In this document: positions 17,568 through 26,065 of the stretch, in pieces
How the letters are laid out: each line of letters starts with the position of its first letter
How positions within the stretch are numbered: position 1 is the first letter of the stretch
Assembly: GCF_023278365.1 (NCBI RefSeq)
Contig: NZ_CP075338.1
Coordinates: 806,001 to 870,000, forward strand
DNA length: 64,000 bases
Source of the DNA: Epilithonimonas zeae
Lineage (GTDB): Bacteria; Bacteroidota; Bacteroidia; Flavobacteriales; Weeksellaceae
Direction: 5' to 3'
Made by a program: the position numbers and the translations under genes
Notes under the pieces: model-generated
Told to the model about the DNA's origin: nothing
What the model saw: the letters and a program-made list of their open reading frames with translations, nothing else
Databases searched by the model: none

Positions 17568-18836
17568 TTAATTATTTCTCAACTTCTGGAAGAAATCCTT
17601 GCGATCTTTGATATCCAAAATGGTGTAAATATTTTTAGTATGATACTTTACAGTATTTTCACTTATAAATAATTTTTCTGCGATTTCTTTATTTGATAAG
17701 CCATCCGCGAGATGGATTAAAAGTTCTTTTTGACGATCTGTTAATTCATCCGAACTTAAGAAAAAATACCTTTTTGAGTCCTCTAGATTTTCTGAATTTT
17801 GAGAATAAGAATCGAGTTCCTGTTTCATTTGTTCCAACTCATCTCTCATCATCAATTTATCTCTTTTGATCTTTCTATTCTTTTTATAAAAATAGATTAC
17901 AGCCAGAATAGCAATTAAAATGATAATACTCAAAATAACGGTTCTTTTCCAGATATCAGATTGCTCTTTTATGAGTTGCTCTTTTTCTGTATAAGCTTTA
18001 TCAATAATATGCATCTCAGAAATCTTGACTTCCTGATTCTCTAGTCTCCGGAGTGAATCAAGTTCCGAGCCAATCAGGTACGCTTTTCCAAAAAGATTAT
18101 TTTCTTTATAGATCTTTTCCATTTCGGAAGCAGTGAAGATTTTGTATTTCAATATATTACAGCTATCCGAAGTTTGCATGCTGACATCATAAATTTCTTC
18201 TGCTTTGGCAATGTTTTTTTTCTTGCTGTACAGATTCATCAGTTTTGCATAAACAATAGGAAGATTGCAAGAGTTGGCAGCCTGCATAATTTTCAGCGCA
18301 TCATAATATTTTTTCTCCGCTTCGTTATATTGTTTTTTGATCAGGAAAAGATAACCTTCCTGCATTAGGATATAAGAATTATCTTCAGGATAAGAATTGA
18401 GGTATTTTTTAGCTGCAATTCTCTTCATCACTTCCTCAGACTTATCATATTGATTATTATCAAAATACACAAAAGCATACTCGTAATCAAGCTTCATGCG
18501 TAAAAGATTATCTTCCGGTAGTTGTTGGGCAATTACACTCGACTTGTTAAGATAGTCTATGCACATCATATAATCGTTGACACTTCGGTAGGTTGTTGCC
18601 ATAAGAAACAAGATATTAGCCTGTTCTTCGTTTGTAAGGTCTCCTGACAATAGAATATCAGAAAGCTTTTTTTGTGAAAGCTGATGTTTTCCTTCTCTAT
18701 TATTCTTAATGATTTCTTCCTCAATGGAATTGAGGTTGAGGTTTTTAGCAGAGAAAAATATAGAGAATAGTATAAAAAAGCCTAAGAAATACCTTGTAAA
18801 ATTAAAATTCATCAATGTCTTGTGTGTATTAATCAA
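17568..18836 (-). CDS. TPR-containing membrane regulator with LuxR-type HTH
   Basis: A 422-residue protein. It has an N-terminal signal or anchor (a second start MNFNFTRYFLGFF at 18812 may be the real one), TPR-like helices (about residues 35-270; YDKSEEVMKRIAAKKYL, QYNEAEKKYYDALKIM), a transmembrane segment (TVILSIIILIAILAVIYFY, near residue 300), a coiled coil, and a C-terminal LuxR helix-turn-helix (LTDRQKELLIHLADGLSNKEIAEKLFISENTVKYH). Such proteins in Bacteroidota couple an extracytoplasmic TPR sensor to DNA binding. Its gene lies directly upstream of, and in the same direction as, the large T9SS protein, a candidate target. Confidence 0.8.
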   Translation of the reverse strand: MINTHKTLMNFNFTRYFLGFFILFSIFFSAKNLNLNSIEEEIIKNNREGKHQLSQKKLSDILLSGDLTNEEQANILFLMATTYRSVNDYMMCIDYLNKSSVIAQQLPEDNLLRMKLDYEYAFVYFDNNQYDKSEEVMKRIAAKKYLNSYPEDNSYILMQEGYLFLIKKQYNEAEKKYYDALKIMQAANSCNLPIVYAKLMNLYSKKKNIAKAEEIYDVSMQTSDSCNILKYKIFTASEMEKIYKENNLFGKAYLIGSELDSLRRLENQEVKISEMHIIDKAYTEKEQLIKEQSDIWKRTVILSIIILIAILAVIYFYKKNRKIKRDKLMMRDELEQMKQELDSYSQNSENLEDSKRYFFLSSDELTDRQKELLIHLADGLSNKEIAEKLFISENTVKYHTKNIYTILDIKDRKDFFQKLRNN

Positions 18837-19061
18837 CCGTTTTTAGTCTCATTCGAAACTACAAACAATCTTTTAAAGATAATTGCAAAAATAATTAATT
18901 ATATCTATTTTTTCTCAAAAAATATTTTATTTTTTACTCATTTATATATTTGTTTTAAATATCAAAAAATTATTCTAATCTGAAACTTATAAAATGATAA
19001 AATTCATGAATTAAAGCCTCAATTTTTTACCAAACCATTCAGCTTATAGATTTAAATCAAT

Positions 19062-19069
19062 TATATTTG
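19062..19069 (+). promoter_or_regulatory. Promoter -7 element TATATTTG upstream of the aminotransferase
   Basis: TATATTTG matches TAnnTTTG and lies 29 nt before the ATG at 19099. Confidence 0.55.
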
Positions 19070-19098
19070 TCTCTAAATCTAATTTATAAAATAGTTTC

Positions 19099-20289
19099 AT
19101 GAGTAAAATTTCGGATAGACTGAATAGACTGAGTTATTCTCAGACTTTCGTGATGAGCAACAAAGCACGCGATATGAAGGCGGCAGGAATTGATGTAATA
19201 AGTTTGACTTTGGGAGAGCCAGACTTTGATGTTCCTCAAAAAATTAAACAAGCAGCCTTTAATGCTATTAATGAAAATTATAGTCACTACTCACCTGTTC
19301 CGGGATTTTTAGAACTGAGACAAGCTATTTCTGCAAAGCTTAAAAGAGATAATAATCTTGACTATAAGCCTTCTCAAATTTGCGTTGCAAATGGAGCAAA
19401 GCAGTCTATCATCAATGTTTTATCGGCAATTGTGAATGATGGCGATGAAGTTATCCTTCCTGCTCCATATTGGGTAAGTTATGACGAGATGGTAAAATTG
19501 GTTGGCGGAACTTCGGTATTTATTGAAACTTCTATTGATACTGAATTCAAAATTACAGCTGAGCAATTAGAAAAAGCGATAACTCCTAAAACCAAAGCTT
19601 TGCTTTACAGCTCACCTTGTAATCCATCGGGAAGTTTCTATGCAAGAAAAGAATTGGAAGCAATTGCTAATGTTGTAGCCAAATATCCGCATGTGACAAT
19701 CATTTCTGACGAGATTTATGAATTTATCAATTATGAAGGAGAGCACGTTTCTATTGCTAGTTTCCCTCAGGTTTATGAGCAAACAGCCGTAATCAATGGG
19801 ATGAGTAAAGCTTTTGCTATGACGGGATGGAGAATTGGATATTCTGCTTGTCCAGAGTGGTTGGCAAGTGCTTGTGACAAAGTTCAAGGTCAAATGACAA
19901 GTGGCGCTAATACAGTTGCACAGAGAGCCTCTATCACTGCTTTACAAATGGATCCGTCGGAGTTGCAATATATGATTTCGGAATTCCATAAAAGACGTGA
20001 TTTAGTTTTTGATTTGATGAAAGATATCAAAGGTTTCAAATGTAATCTTCCAAAAAGTGCATTCTACTTTTTCCCAGACATCTCTTATTTCATCGGAAAG
20101 AATCTGAACGGGACTGAGATTAAGGATTCAGATGATTTCGCAATGTTCTTATTAGAAAATGCACACGTTGGTTGCGTGGGTGGTGTAAGCTTCGGAAGTC
20201 CTGAATGTATCAGGTTCTCTTATGCAGCATCAGAAGCAGAATTGAGAGAAGCAATGAGAAGAATTAAAGATTGTGTAGAACAGTTTTAG
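19099..20289 (+). CDS. aspC: PLP-dependent aminotransferase, aspartate aminotransferase type
   Basis: A 396-residue class I/II aminotransferase, the usual length for the bacterial Ib aspartate aminotransferases. Visible are the N-terminal LTLGEPDFDVPQ, the PLP-contact NGAKQSI, SPCNPSG (the substrate and cofactor-binding Asn), ISDEIYEF, and the Schiff-base lysine Lys237 in NGMSKAFAMTGWRIGY, followed by the C-terminal FSYAASEAELREAM with a substrate-carboxylate Arg just before it (IRFSYA). It interconverts aspartate and 2-oxoglutarate with oxaloacetate and glutamate; related members also act on other amino acids. It is a single gene with its own promoter and terminator. Confidence 0.88.
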   Translation: MSKISDRLNRLSYSQTFVMSNKARDMKAAGIDVISLTLGEPDFDVPQKIKQAAFNAINENYSHYSPVPGFLELRQAISAKLKRDNNLDYKPSQICVANGAKQSIINVLSAIVNDGDEVILPAPYWVSYDEMVKLVGGTSVFIETSIDTEFKITAEQLEKAITPKTKALLYSSPCNPSGSFYARKELEAIANVVAKYPHVTIISDEIYEFINYEGEHVSIASFPQVYEQTAVINGMSKAFAMTGWRIGYSACPEWLASACDKVQGQMTSGANTVAQRASITALQMDPSELQYMISEFHKRRDLVFDLMKDIKGFKCNLPKSAFYFFPDISYFIGKNLNGTEIKDSDDFAMFLLENAHVGCVGGVSFGSPECIRFSYAASEAELREAMRRIKDCVEQF

Positions 20290-20316
20290 AATACCTCAAA
20301 GACATTAATAATATTA

Positions 20317-20347
20317 AACATCGCTTTCTCAAGTGGTGTTTTTTTAT
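20317..20347 (+). terminator. Rho-independent terminator after aspC
   Basis: AACATCGCTT pairs with AAGTGGTGTT (two G-T pairs) around a short loop and is followed by TTTTT. Confidence 0.65.
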
Positions 20348-20556
20348 TTAAAAATTTATATATTTTCTGATTTTACTCATTCAAAAAGTTAATTAATTGT
20401 TTGAAATTTATACTAGATTGTAAATTAAATGAATTTTCTTACTTATCATAAGTAAGTTTAAATATTAATATCCATAGATAACACTGTTAGTTTTGACTCT
20501 TTTAGTTCAATAGATTTTATAAATCGAAAATAAATTTATCATTCACACAATCTTTG

Positions 20557-20564
20557 TAATTTTG
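20557..20564 (+). promoter_or_regulatory. Promoter -7 element TAATTTTG for the peroxiredoxin operon
   Basis: TAATTTTG lies 38 nt before the ATG at 20603 and is followed by GCAC, as is common at flavobacterial start sites. Confidence 0.6.
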
Positions 20565-20602
20565 CACTATCAAATTTTAACAACAATTTAAACTTAAATA
20601 TT

Positions 20603-21235
20603 ATGTCATTAGTAGGTAAATTATTCCCAAATGTTGCGATTGATGCAATGAGCGAAATGGGTGACGATCTTAAGATCAATGTTTTTGAAGAAGCTTTAAA
20701 CAATCAGCAAAAAGTTATTTTGTTCTGGTATCCAAAAGATTTCACTTTTGTTTGCCCTACAGAATTGCACGCGTTTCAGGAAGCTTTACCAGAATTTCAA
20801 AAAAGAAATACAATTGTAATTGGTGCTTCTTGTGACACAAACGAGGTTCACTTCGCTTGGTTGAACACGCCAAAAGACAATGGTGGAATCGAAGGTGTAA
20901 CTTATCCAATCCTTGCTGATACGCACAGACAATTGGCAAACATCCTTGGGATTGTAGATCAGGATTTGGATTACGATGAAGAAGGAAACGAGGTTTACAC
21001 AGGTTCTAACGTAACTTACAGAGCAACTTATTTGATTGATGAGACTGGAAAAGTTTTCCATGAGTCTGTAAACGATATGCCTCTTGGAAGAAACGTGAAA
21101 GAATATCTTCGTCTAATTGATGCTTATGCTCACGTTCAAAAGCACGGAGAAGTTTGTCCTGCAAACTGGGAAGAAGGTAAAGAAGCGATGAACGCTAACA
21201 GAACTGGCGTAGCAGAATACTTCAGTAAAAACTAA
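20603..21235 (+). CDS. Peroxiredoxin, AhpC/TSA typical 2-Cys family
   Basis: A 210-residue cytosolic peroxidase. The peroxidatic Cys51 lies in FTFVCPTEL and the resolving Cys near residue 185 in GEVCPANW, followed by a C-terminal YF-containing tail. It reduces hydrogen peroxide and organic hydroperoxides. The thioredoxin-like gene 52 nt downstream is a likely electron donor, and a small DUF6952-type protein completes the operon. The family branch (Prx1/AhpC) is supported by length and motif order. Confidence 0.92.
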   Translation: MSLVGKLFPNVAIDAMSEMGDDLKINVFEEALNNQQKVILFWYPKDFTFVCPTELHAFQEALPEFQKRNTIVIGASCDTNEVHFAWLNTPKDNGGIEGVTYPILADTHRQLANILGIVDQDLDYDEEGNEVYTGSNVTYRATYLIDETGKVFHESVNDMPLGRNVKEYLRLIDAYAHVQKHGEVCPANWEEGKEAMNANRTGVAEYFSKN

Positions 21236-21287
21236 TTGGTAGTCATAATCGATTATCATTTATAATTAATCATTAATAATTGTAGAA

Positions 21288-21599
21288 ATGTACATAGAAC
21301 TTACTGGAGACACATTACAGCAAATCATTCAGGAGAATGACAAAGTAATGGTTCAATACGGCGCAACTTGGTGTGGGAACTGCAGAATTATGAAACCAAA
21401 GTTCAAAAAACTGGCTGCAGAAAACGAAGATATCCCTTTTTATTATGTGGATGCAGAAAAGTTACCTGAAAGTAGAAAATTAGCAACAGTTGATAATCTA
21501 CCGACTTTTGCAGCGTTTGAAGGTGGTACTTTGAAAAATCAGGTTCAGACCAATCAGGCTGAAAGTCTTAACAATCTTTTCAGCGAATTAAAAGATTAA
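21288..21599 (+). CDS. Thioredoxin family protein
   Basis: A 103-residue thioredoxin fold with the active site WCGNC (Cys29 and Cys32; classical thioredoxin has WCGPC) and the cis-proline loop DNLPTF. Its place between the peroxiredoxin and the DUF6952 gene suggests it recycles the oxidised peroxiredoxin. It is cytosolic, with no signal peptide. The Asn in the CxxC pair differs from housekeeping thioredoxin and suggests a dedicated partner. Confidence 0.9.
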   Translation: MYIELTGDTLQQIIQENDKVMVQYGATWCGNCRIMKPKFKKLAAENEDIPFYYVDAEKLPESRKLATVDNLPTFAAFEGGTLKNQVQTNQAESLNNLFSELKD

Positions 21600-21651
21600 A
21601 AATTAAGGCATCTCTTAATCTTTAAATCTTATAGTTTCTAAATTTATTAAA

Positions 21652-21900
21652 ATGAAATTACCAATCATAAGACAGTTTTATCAGAATCAAACACCGGAAA
21701 ATCTGGAAGCGACTTTGGAAGTTTTAGAAAGCTTCTGTGAGTTCCGAAATGTTTCTGAAGAAGATATGAATGTTGCCGGCGAACTCATTACGAACATTTG
21801 CGGCGCTCTAGAAGTACACGCCAATGTCAATAACGGAATGAGCGAAAAGGACGCATTGAATTCATTTGCTCAAAAAGTTATGGGTTCTATCGACAAATAA
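21652..21900 (+). CDS. Small DUF6952-like protein of the peroxiredoxin operon
   Basis: An 82-residue helical protein (KLPIIRQFYQNQTPENLEATLEVLESFCEF; two Cys, at about residues 28 and 50). I recognise it as the short protein that commonly follows peroxiredoxin and thioredoxin genes in flavobacteria; DUF6952 is my best recollection of its family name. No enzymatic motif is evident. Conservation of the gene trio suggests a role in peroxide defence, perhaps as a redox partner or regulator. Confidence 0.7.
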   Translation: MKLPIIRQFYQNQTPENLEATLEVLESFCEFRNVSEEDMNVAGELITNICGALEVHANVNNGMSEKDALNSFAQKVMGSIDK

Positions 21901-21920
21901 AAGTTAACTTTTATATAATC

Positions 21921-21955
21921 AAAAAGGCTTTAGAAATTTCTAAGGCCTTTTTCGT
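21921..21955 (+). terminator. Terminator of the peroxiredoxin operon
   Basis: AAAAGGC...TTTAGAAATTTCTAA...GGCCTTTTTC forms a strong stem (one bulge) followed by a T run. Confidence 0.75.
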
Positions 21956-21984
21956 TATTTTTGGAAAACCTAATAATCTCTTTG

Positions 21985-22539
21985 ATGAAAGCCTTAACTT
22001 ATTTATTAATTGCTTTTTTTATCTTATTAAATTGTTCAGATGACTCAATAAAAACTATGGATTTTGGAGATTTTCAAATTCAAACACCTAGACACTGGAA
22101 AGAACTAAAATCAGATGCTTGTGATAGCAATGCTGGAATTATTGTAACGAAAAATAAAGATTCTATTCATTTTGATTATGGAATGTATTCAAATTCACTC
22201 GACGAAAATCCCATTATTATTAATCGGACAATGCTGAAAGAAATACTTTTACAAGACTCAAAAATAGATACAACAGAACTTATAATTGTCGAAAATATTG
22301 AAAAGGTAAATAGAGAAGATTACTTGAAAAGTAAAATTTCTTACAAAAATATTGATGGTTACAACGCTAAAATCTTAATTCCTAAAAAAATTGGAAATGG
22401 AATGACTGGTATTTATATTGATAAAATTAAAACTGAATTGCACGGAGAAGTAAAATTCAATTTTATGGGAGAAAATTTATCTAAACAAAGTCAAACAGAA
22501 CTTTTGACAGCAATAAATACTTTAAAATTCACAAAATAA
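21985..22539 (+). CDS. Putative lipoprotein
   Basis: A 184-residue protein from the ATG at 21985; a TTG at 21961 would add eight residues but spoils the signal. Signal MKALTYLLIAFFILLNC, with lipobox LLNC, is followed by a soluble domain (MDFGDFQIQTPRHWKEL). The opening resembles PsbP/PsbQ-like or DUF-type lipoproteins that begin with a short beta hairpin and PxxW motif, but the family is not certain. It follows the peroxiredoxin operon terminator, so it is probably transcribed separately. Confidence 0.6.
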   Translation: MKALTYLLIAFFILLNCSDDSIKTMDFGDFQIQTPRHWKELKSDACDSNAGIIVTKNKDSIHFDYGMYSNSLDENPIIINRTMLKEILLQDSKIDTTELIIVENIEKVNREDYLKSKISYKNIDGYNAKILIPKKIGNGMTGIYIDKIKTELHGEVKFNFMGENLSKQSQTELLTAINTLKFTK

Positions 22540-22550
22540 AATTTCAAAAA

Positions 22551-23000
22551 TCAGTTCTTAAGAATCATCAAGCTCCTCTTATGATTTTGGAAACCATAAT
22601 GTTCGTAAAGTTTTTTAGCTTTCTCATTATGATTCTCTATTTCCAATAAGACAATTTTGAAATTATTTTCAACAGAAAAATCCTTCACGAACTCCAGAGC
22701 CTTTTTGCCCAATGATTTCCCTTGAAATTCCGGTTTTACAAATAATTCATCCAAGAAAAGAATTTCGCCACCAAATTCAAAACTGAAATACTTAGCCAAA
22801 ATAATATAACCTGCAATTTCGCCTTCAAAAACAACTTTAAAACAATTGCCGTAATTATCATTATTAATGAATTTTACGAAATTATCAGTCGTTAATTTTT
22901 CAGCAAAAGAATATAAATCAATCGCATAAAAATCCTTCATCATTTCGCATAATTCAGGGATATCAGAGATGTTTGCTTTTAAAATTTTGTGATTCATCAT
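22551..23000 (-). CDS. GNAT family N-acetyltransferase
   Basis: A 149-residue acetyltransferase. The acetyl-CoA-binding motif A is LDELFVKPEFQGKSLGKKALEFV, preceded by the strand-rich GEIAGYIILAKYFSFEFGG and followed by VLLEIENHNEKAKKLYEHYGF, which is typical of GNATs. The substrate is unknown. Its start overlaps the stop of the upstream nuclease gene (ATGATGA), indicating translational coupling in a minus-strand operon with the nuclease and a Crp-type regulator. Confidence 0.85.
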   Translation of the reverse strand: MMNHKILKANISDIPELCEMMKDFYAIDLYSFAEKLTTDNFVKFINNDNYGNCFKVVFEGEIAGYIILAKYFSFEFGGEILFLDELFVKPEFQGKSLGKKALEFVKDFSVENNFKIVLLEIENHNEKAKKLYEHYGFQNHKRSLMILKN

Positions 23001-23509
23001 TTTTTCTTTTTATTTTCTCTCCATAGCCAAGGCGCAATTGGAACGTTATCTTTCCAGAGTCCTACTCTATTTTTTCGAGCTTCGTTTTCCAGTTTTGCAT
23101 AAGAAGAATCTTTGGAATATTTTTTATAATGCCAAGCCATTCCTTGTTTTAGCATTTGCTTATTCACATTTTGATTTTTATCATTAATGACAACTGCAAT
23201 TAATCGTTTATATCGGTCGTATTTTTCTGCCTGAACTGTTACAATTCTTCCAAAGCAAAGATTGGATAATGCTTGTTTCGCTTGATTTCCAAATGGCTGA
23301 GTTCCTCTTTTCTCCGGCGAATCTATGTGTGCGAGACGAATTTTAATGGGACTTTTATTATAAAGAACTTCCATTGTATCGCCATCAGAGATCCCAATAA
23401 CTTTTGCTGAAAATGTTTTATGACTAAGGTTATCCTTTAATTGACTTTGTCCAAAGCTTAAAATCGAAAATAGAACTAATACTAAGAATTTATCCAAATC
23501 AAATCTCAA
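22997..23509 (-). CDS. Exported thermonuclease (SNase-like) family protein
   Basis: A 170-residue protein with a signal peptide (about residues 1-20, ending LSFGQ) and a staphylococcal nuclease fold: VIGISDGDTMEV, IRLAHIDSPEKRGTQPFG with the catalytic Arg, Asp and Glu positions, and YDRYKRLIAVV with the second catalytic Arg. It probably hydrolyses extracellular or periplasmic DNA and RNA with calcium. It overlaps the Crp-type regulator by 11 nt upstream and the GNAT gene by 4 nt downstream. Confidence 0.87.
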   Translation of the reverse strand: MRFDLDKFLVLVLFSILSFGQSQLKDNLSHKTFSAKVIGISDGDTMEVLYNKSPIKIRLAHIDSPEKRGTQPFGNQAKQALSNLCFGRIVTVQAEKYDRYKRLIAVVINDKNQNVNKQMLKQGMAWHYKKYSKDSSYAKLENEARKNRVGLWKDNVPIAPWLWRENKKKK

Positions 23510-24092
23510 ATTTCTTTTTAGCCAACTCTTTTCTCACGCGGCTCAAACTTTCCGGCGTAATTCCAAGGTAAGAAGCTACCATCCATTGTGGTGCACGGAG
23601 CATAAGATTCGGGTATTTTTTCAGGAAATCCAGATAACGTTCTTCCGCAGTTGTGCTGATCAGAGCATTCACTCTATTCTGAAGATTCTTGATATGGTTA
23701 AACATCAATCGTTGATTTTTTTCGGCAACATCAGGATAGATTTTTGAAAGATTCTCAAAGAAACCTTCTCTTGTCACAACAACCGTACTGTCCTCGATGG
23801 CTTCTATATAAAATCTAGATTTTTCATTCAGCAACTGGCTGGTTGTATCAGAAATAATCCAGTTTTCCGGTGCAAATTGTATCACGTGTTCTTTTCCTGA
23901 CTTATCTATAGAATACATTCTCAATAAACCTTTTTCTACAAAAAATGTACAGTCAGAAATCTCACCTTCTCTCAGGATGATTTCGTTTTTCTTAACTTCT
24001 TTGATCTCATAAAAAGATGAACATAGTTCCAAGCTTCCAATGGGAACGCCTAGTATTTGAGAAAGATGATTGCGGAAATTCTGATACTCCAT
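23499..24092 (-). CDS. Crp/Fnr family transcriptional regulator
   Basis: A 197-residue regulator with a cyclic-nucleotide-binding-like beta barrel (about residues 25-115; ILREGEISDCTFFVEKGLLRMY, HVIQFAPENWIISD) and a C-terminal winged helix (MVASYLGITPESLSRVRKEL). The canonical cAMP-binding phosphate loop is not complete and no Fe-S cysteine set is visible, so the ligand is unknown. It is first in a three-gene overlapping operon with the nuclease and acetyltransferase, and may sense nutrient or redox state. Confidence 0.88.
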   Translation of the reverse strand: MEYQNFRNHLSQILGVPIGSLELCSSFYEIKEVKKNEIILREGEISDCTFFVEKGLLRMYSIDKSGKEHVIQFAPENWIISDTTSQLLNEKSRFYIEAIEDSTVVVTREGFFENLSKIYPDVAEKNQRLMFNHIKNLQNRVNALISTTAEERYLDFLKKYPNLMLRAPQWMVASYLGITPESLSRVRKELAKKKFEI

Positions 24093-24126
24093 TTGTGTTG
24101 ATTGTGTTTAATGGAAAAATTAATAA

Positions 24127-24501
24127 TTAAACTGTATCCAAATCGATATTTTGATGAGATGCGTTGTGTGTTGCTCTTCCGTTTTCCAGAACGATAAGCT
24201 GTGGACTCTGGTGGACAATATCAAAGCGGGATTCAATTTCATTTGATAAGTTTCTGTGCGCTAACAAATCCAAAAAATAAAAGGCATAATTTTTATCCGA
24301 GTTTTGCATTTGCTTTTCAAAATTTTTCAACACAGTTTTACTGATAAAACAACGTGTCGAATGTTTGAAAATCAATACTTTTTGCTGAGAAGATTTCTCA
24401 ACTGCCAGGTCTAAATCCTTTTCGGATTCAATTTTTTTCCAAAGACTTTTGGTCTGGTCCTGCTCTTCTTTTTTACCAAATATTTGATCTAAAAATCCCA
24501 T
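24127..24501 (-). CDS. ytxJ: Bacillithiol-system bacilliredoxin YtxJ family
   Basis: A 124-residue thioredoxin-fold protein with the single-cysteine active site KHSTRCFIS instead of CxxC, and the cis-Pro region HQSPQLIVL, followed by the HNASHQNID ending typical of YtxJ. Monothiol bacilliredoxins (BrxC) remove bacillithiol from oxidised proteins. Bacillithiol occurs in many Bacteroidota, so this fits. It sits between the Crp-type regulator and the ZIP transporter on the minus strand. Confidence 0.85.
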   Translation of the reverse strand: MGFLDQIFGKKEEQDQTKSLWKKIESEKDLDLAVEKSSQQKVLIFKHSTRCFISKTVLKNFEKQMQNSDKNYAFYFLDLLAHRNLSNEIESRFDIVHQSPQLIVLENGRATHNASHQNIDLDTV

Positions 24502-24557
24502 AAAATCGATTTGAGTAAAATTATGATTTTCCTATCGAAATAGAAAATATTTTTTTA

Positions 24558-25250
24558 TTAATGATGATGAAACAAATGTCCGCCTAAAGCCAAAACAATT
24601 CCGCAAATGACCAGAATAATCTTTTGCCAGTCCATCTTGTGATTCTTATTGCTTTCAAAAATAATAACGGACGAAATATGAAGGAAGATTCCGCCAACAA
24701 CGGCCAAGAAATAAACTTTCAGATTTTCATCAAAGTACTTCCCTAAAAGCATTCCCAGAGGTGAAGCCAAAGCAAAAACGAGAACTATCAGCCAGAATTT
24801 GGTTGAGAAATTTTTGCTGTGAGCCAAGAAACTTCCCAAAACAAAAGAAATCGGGATATTATGAAAAAGAATTCCTAATAAGTAAGGAGAAAGCGTCTCT
24901 TTTTCGTGTGATAAAGGAATCCCTTCTATAAAAGCGTGAACAAACAGTCCGATAATCAAAGCAACAGGAATGATAGAATTTTCATCGGAATGATGATGAA
25001 GATGGCCGTGTTCAAAACCTTTGGTCAAACTTTCCAACAACATCTGAATCAAAACACCGAGTATGACGAAAATCCCGATATTGTGGTCTTCTGAATGATA
25101 AACTTCCGGAAAAACTTCATTCAAGCAAATTGTTATCAAGAATCCTGCACTTAGAATGAGAAGATTTTTGGCGAATTGTTGCTTGCTCCCGAAATATTTT
25201 CCGAGAAAAACACCAATCAGAACACTTAAAATTAATAGAATAATTATCAT
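24558..25250 (-). CDS. ZIP family divalent metal transporter
   Basis: A 230-residue membrane protein with about eight hydrophobic segments. The metal-binding helix signatures are HAFIEGIPLSHE (TM4) and FHNIPISFVLGSFLAHS (TM5), preceded by a histidine-rich loop (FEHGHLHHHSDEN) between TM3 and TM4, as in ZIP zinc/iron importers. The C-terminus ends with HLFHHH. Such proteins bring zinc or related metals into the cytosol. No Fur/Zur site is obvious. Confidence 0.88.
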   Translation of the reverse strand: MIIILLILSVLIGVFLGKYFGSKQQFAKNLLILSAGFLITICLNEVFPEVYHSEDHNIGIFVILGVLIQMLLESLTKGFEHGHLHHHSDENSIIPVALIIGLFVHAFIEGIPLSHEKETLSPYLLGILFHNIPISFVLGSFLAHSKNFSTKFWLIVLVFALASPLGMLLGKYFDENLKVYFLAVVGGIFLHISSVIIFESNKNHKMDWQKIILVICGIVLALGGHLFHHH

Positions 25251-25269
25251 AAACTAATATATGAAATGG

Positions 25270-25316
25270 GGCTGGATGCAGGATGCTAGAAGTCATCCAT
25301 CATCCATCATCTAACC
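25270..25316. repeat. Imperfect inverted repeat with ggatg/catcc words
   Basis: ggctggatgcaggatgctag pairs imperfectly with catccatcatctaacc. A related element lies at 26066-26138, so the two flank the methyltransferase gene. Confidence 0.5.
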
Positions 25317-25317
25317 T

Positions 25318-26043
25318 CTAAAGTTTTCTAAATAAGTTAATACATCTCTGCGAACTCTTTTCATCAAAATCATTAAGCTGATAATCGCCCCAGCGTTGGA
25401 TTAATTCGAAACCAAATTCATCCGCAAACTTCAGAATTTTCTCTGGAGAAGTCAGTTTTACACGTTCAAAAAAATGATGCTTTTTGCCATCCGCTTCAAA
25501 ATCAATTTCCTTCATAATATATTCGCCTTCAATATGTTTCTTGATATTGAAGATAATATTTTCTCTTTCGATTGAAGAGCTCGGGGTAATGACTTTCTTT
25601 ACATATTCTGCATTCAGAAAATCTAAAACGAAAAAGCCCCCATCCTTCAAAACATCGGAAACAGATTGGAAAACACTTCTGTCCTCTTCTTCTGTTTCAA
25701 AATAGCCAAAACTTGTAAACAGATTGAAAACCGCATCTACAGGCTCACTTTCTATTTTATTTCGCATATCGTGAACCTGAAACTTCAAAGTCTCTGTCTC
25801 GAATTGCTTATCAAAACGGATACTTTGTTCAGATAAATCCAATCCTAAAACATCGTAACCCAATTTGTTTAGATAAACAGAATGCCTGCCTTTTCCGCAA
25901 GCCAGATCAATTATTTTTGAGTTTTTCTCAAGTTTCACATAATCCGTTAAAAGATTCAGAAAATCTTCTGCTTCTTTATAATCGTGATTTTTGTAAAGAA
26001 TATGATAATATGGTGTATCAAACCATTCTTCGAACCATTGCAT
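25318..26043 (-). CDS. Class I SAM-dependent methyltransferase
   Basis: A 241-residue enzyme starting at 26043 with MQWFEEWFDTPYYHILY, the usual start of this family; an upstream in-frame ATG at 26145 would add 34 residues that lie across a repeat and the promoter. The SAM motif is IIDLACGKGRHSVYLNKLGYDVLGLDLS. Later motifs include AVFNLFTSFGYFE and GGFFVLDFLNA. The substrate is unknown. A promoter -7 element (26048-26055) ends only 5 nt before the ATG, implying a leaderless or nearly leaderless transcript. Confidence 0.85.
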   Translation of the reverse strand: MQWFEEWFDTPYYHILYKNHDYKEAEDFLNLLTDYVKLEKNSKIIDLACGKGRHSVYLNKLGYDVLGLDLSEQSIRFDKQFETETLKFQVHDMRNKIESEPVDAVFNLFTSFGYFETEEEDRSVFQSVSDVLKDGGFFVLDFLNAEYVKKVITPSSSIERENIIFNIKKHIEGEYIMKEIDFEADGKKHHFFERVKLTSPEKILKFADEFGFELIQRWGDYQLNDFDEKSSQRCINLFRKL

Positions 26044-26047
26044 CTTG

Positions 26048-26055
26048 CAAAAATA
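26048..26055 (-). promoter_or_regulatory. Promoter -7 element TATTTTTG, leaderless type
   Basis: On the minus strand TATTTTTGcaagATG: the element is four bases from the start codon, so transcription would start at or inside the ATG. Confidence 0.55.
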
Positions 26056-26065
26056 GTGAAATTTT

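Larger units (their letters stand above)
20290..20602. other. Intergenic region upstream of the peroxiredoxin operon
   Basis: AT-rich, with the aspC terminator (20317-20347) and a peroxiredoxin promoter element (20557-20564). The rest shows no gene or repeat I can support. Confidence 0.55.
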
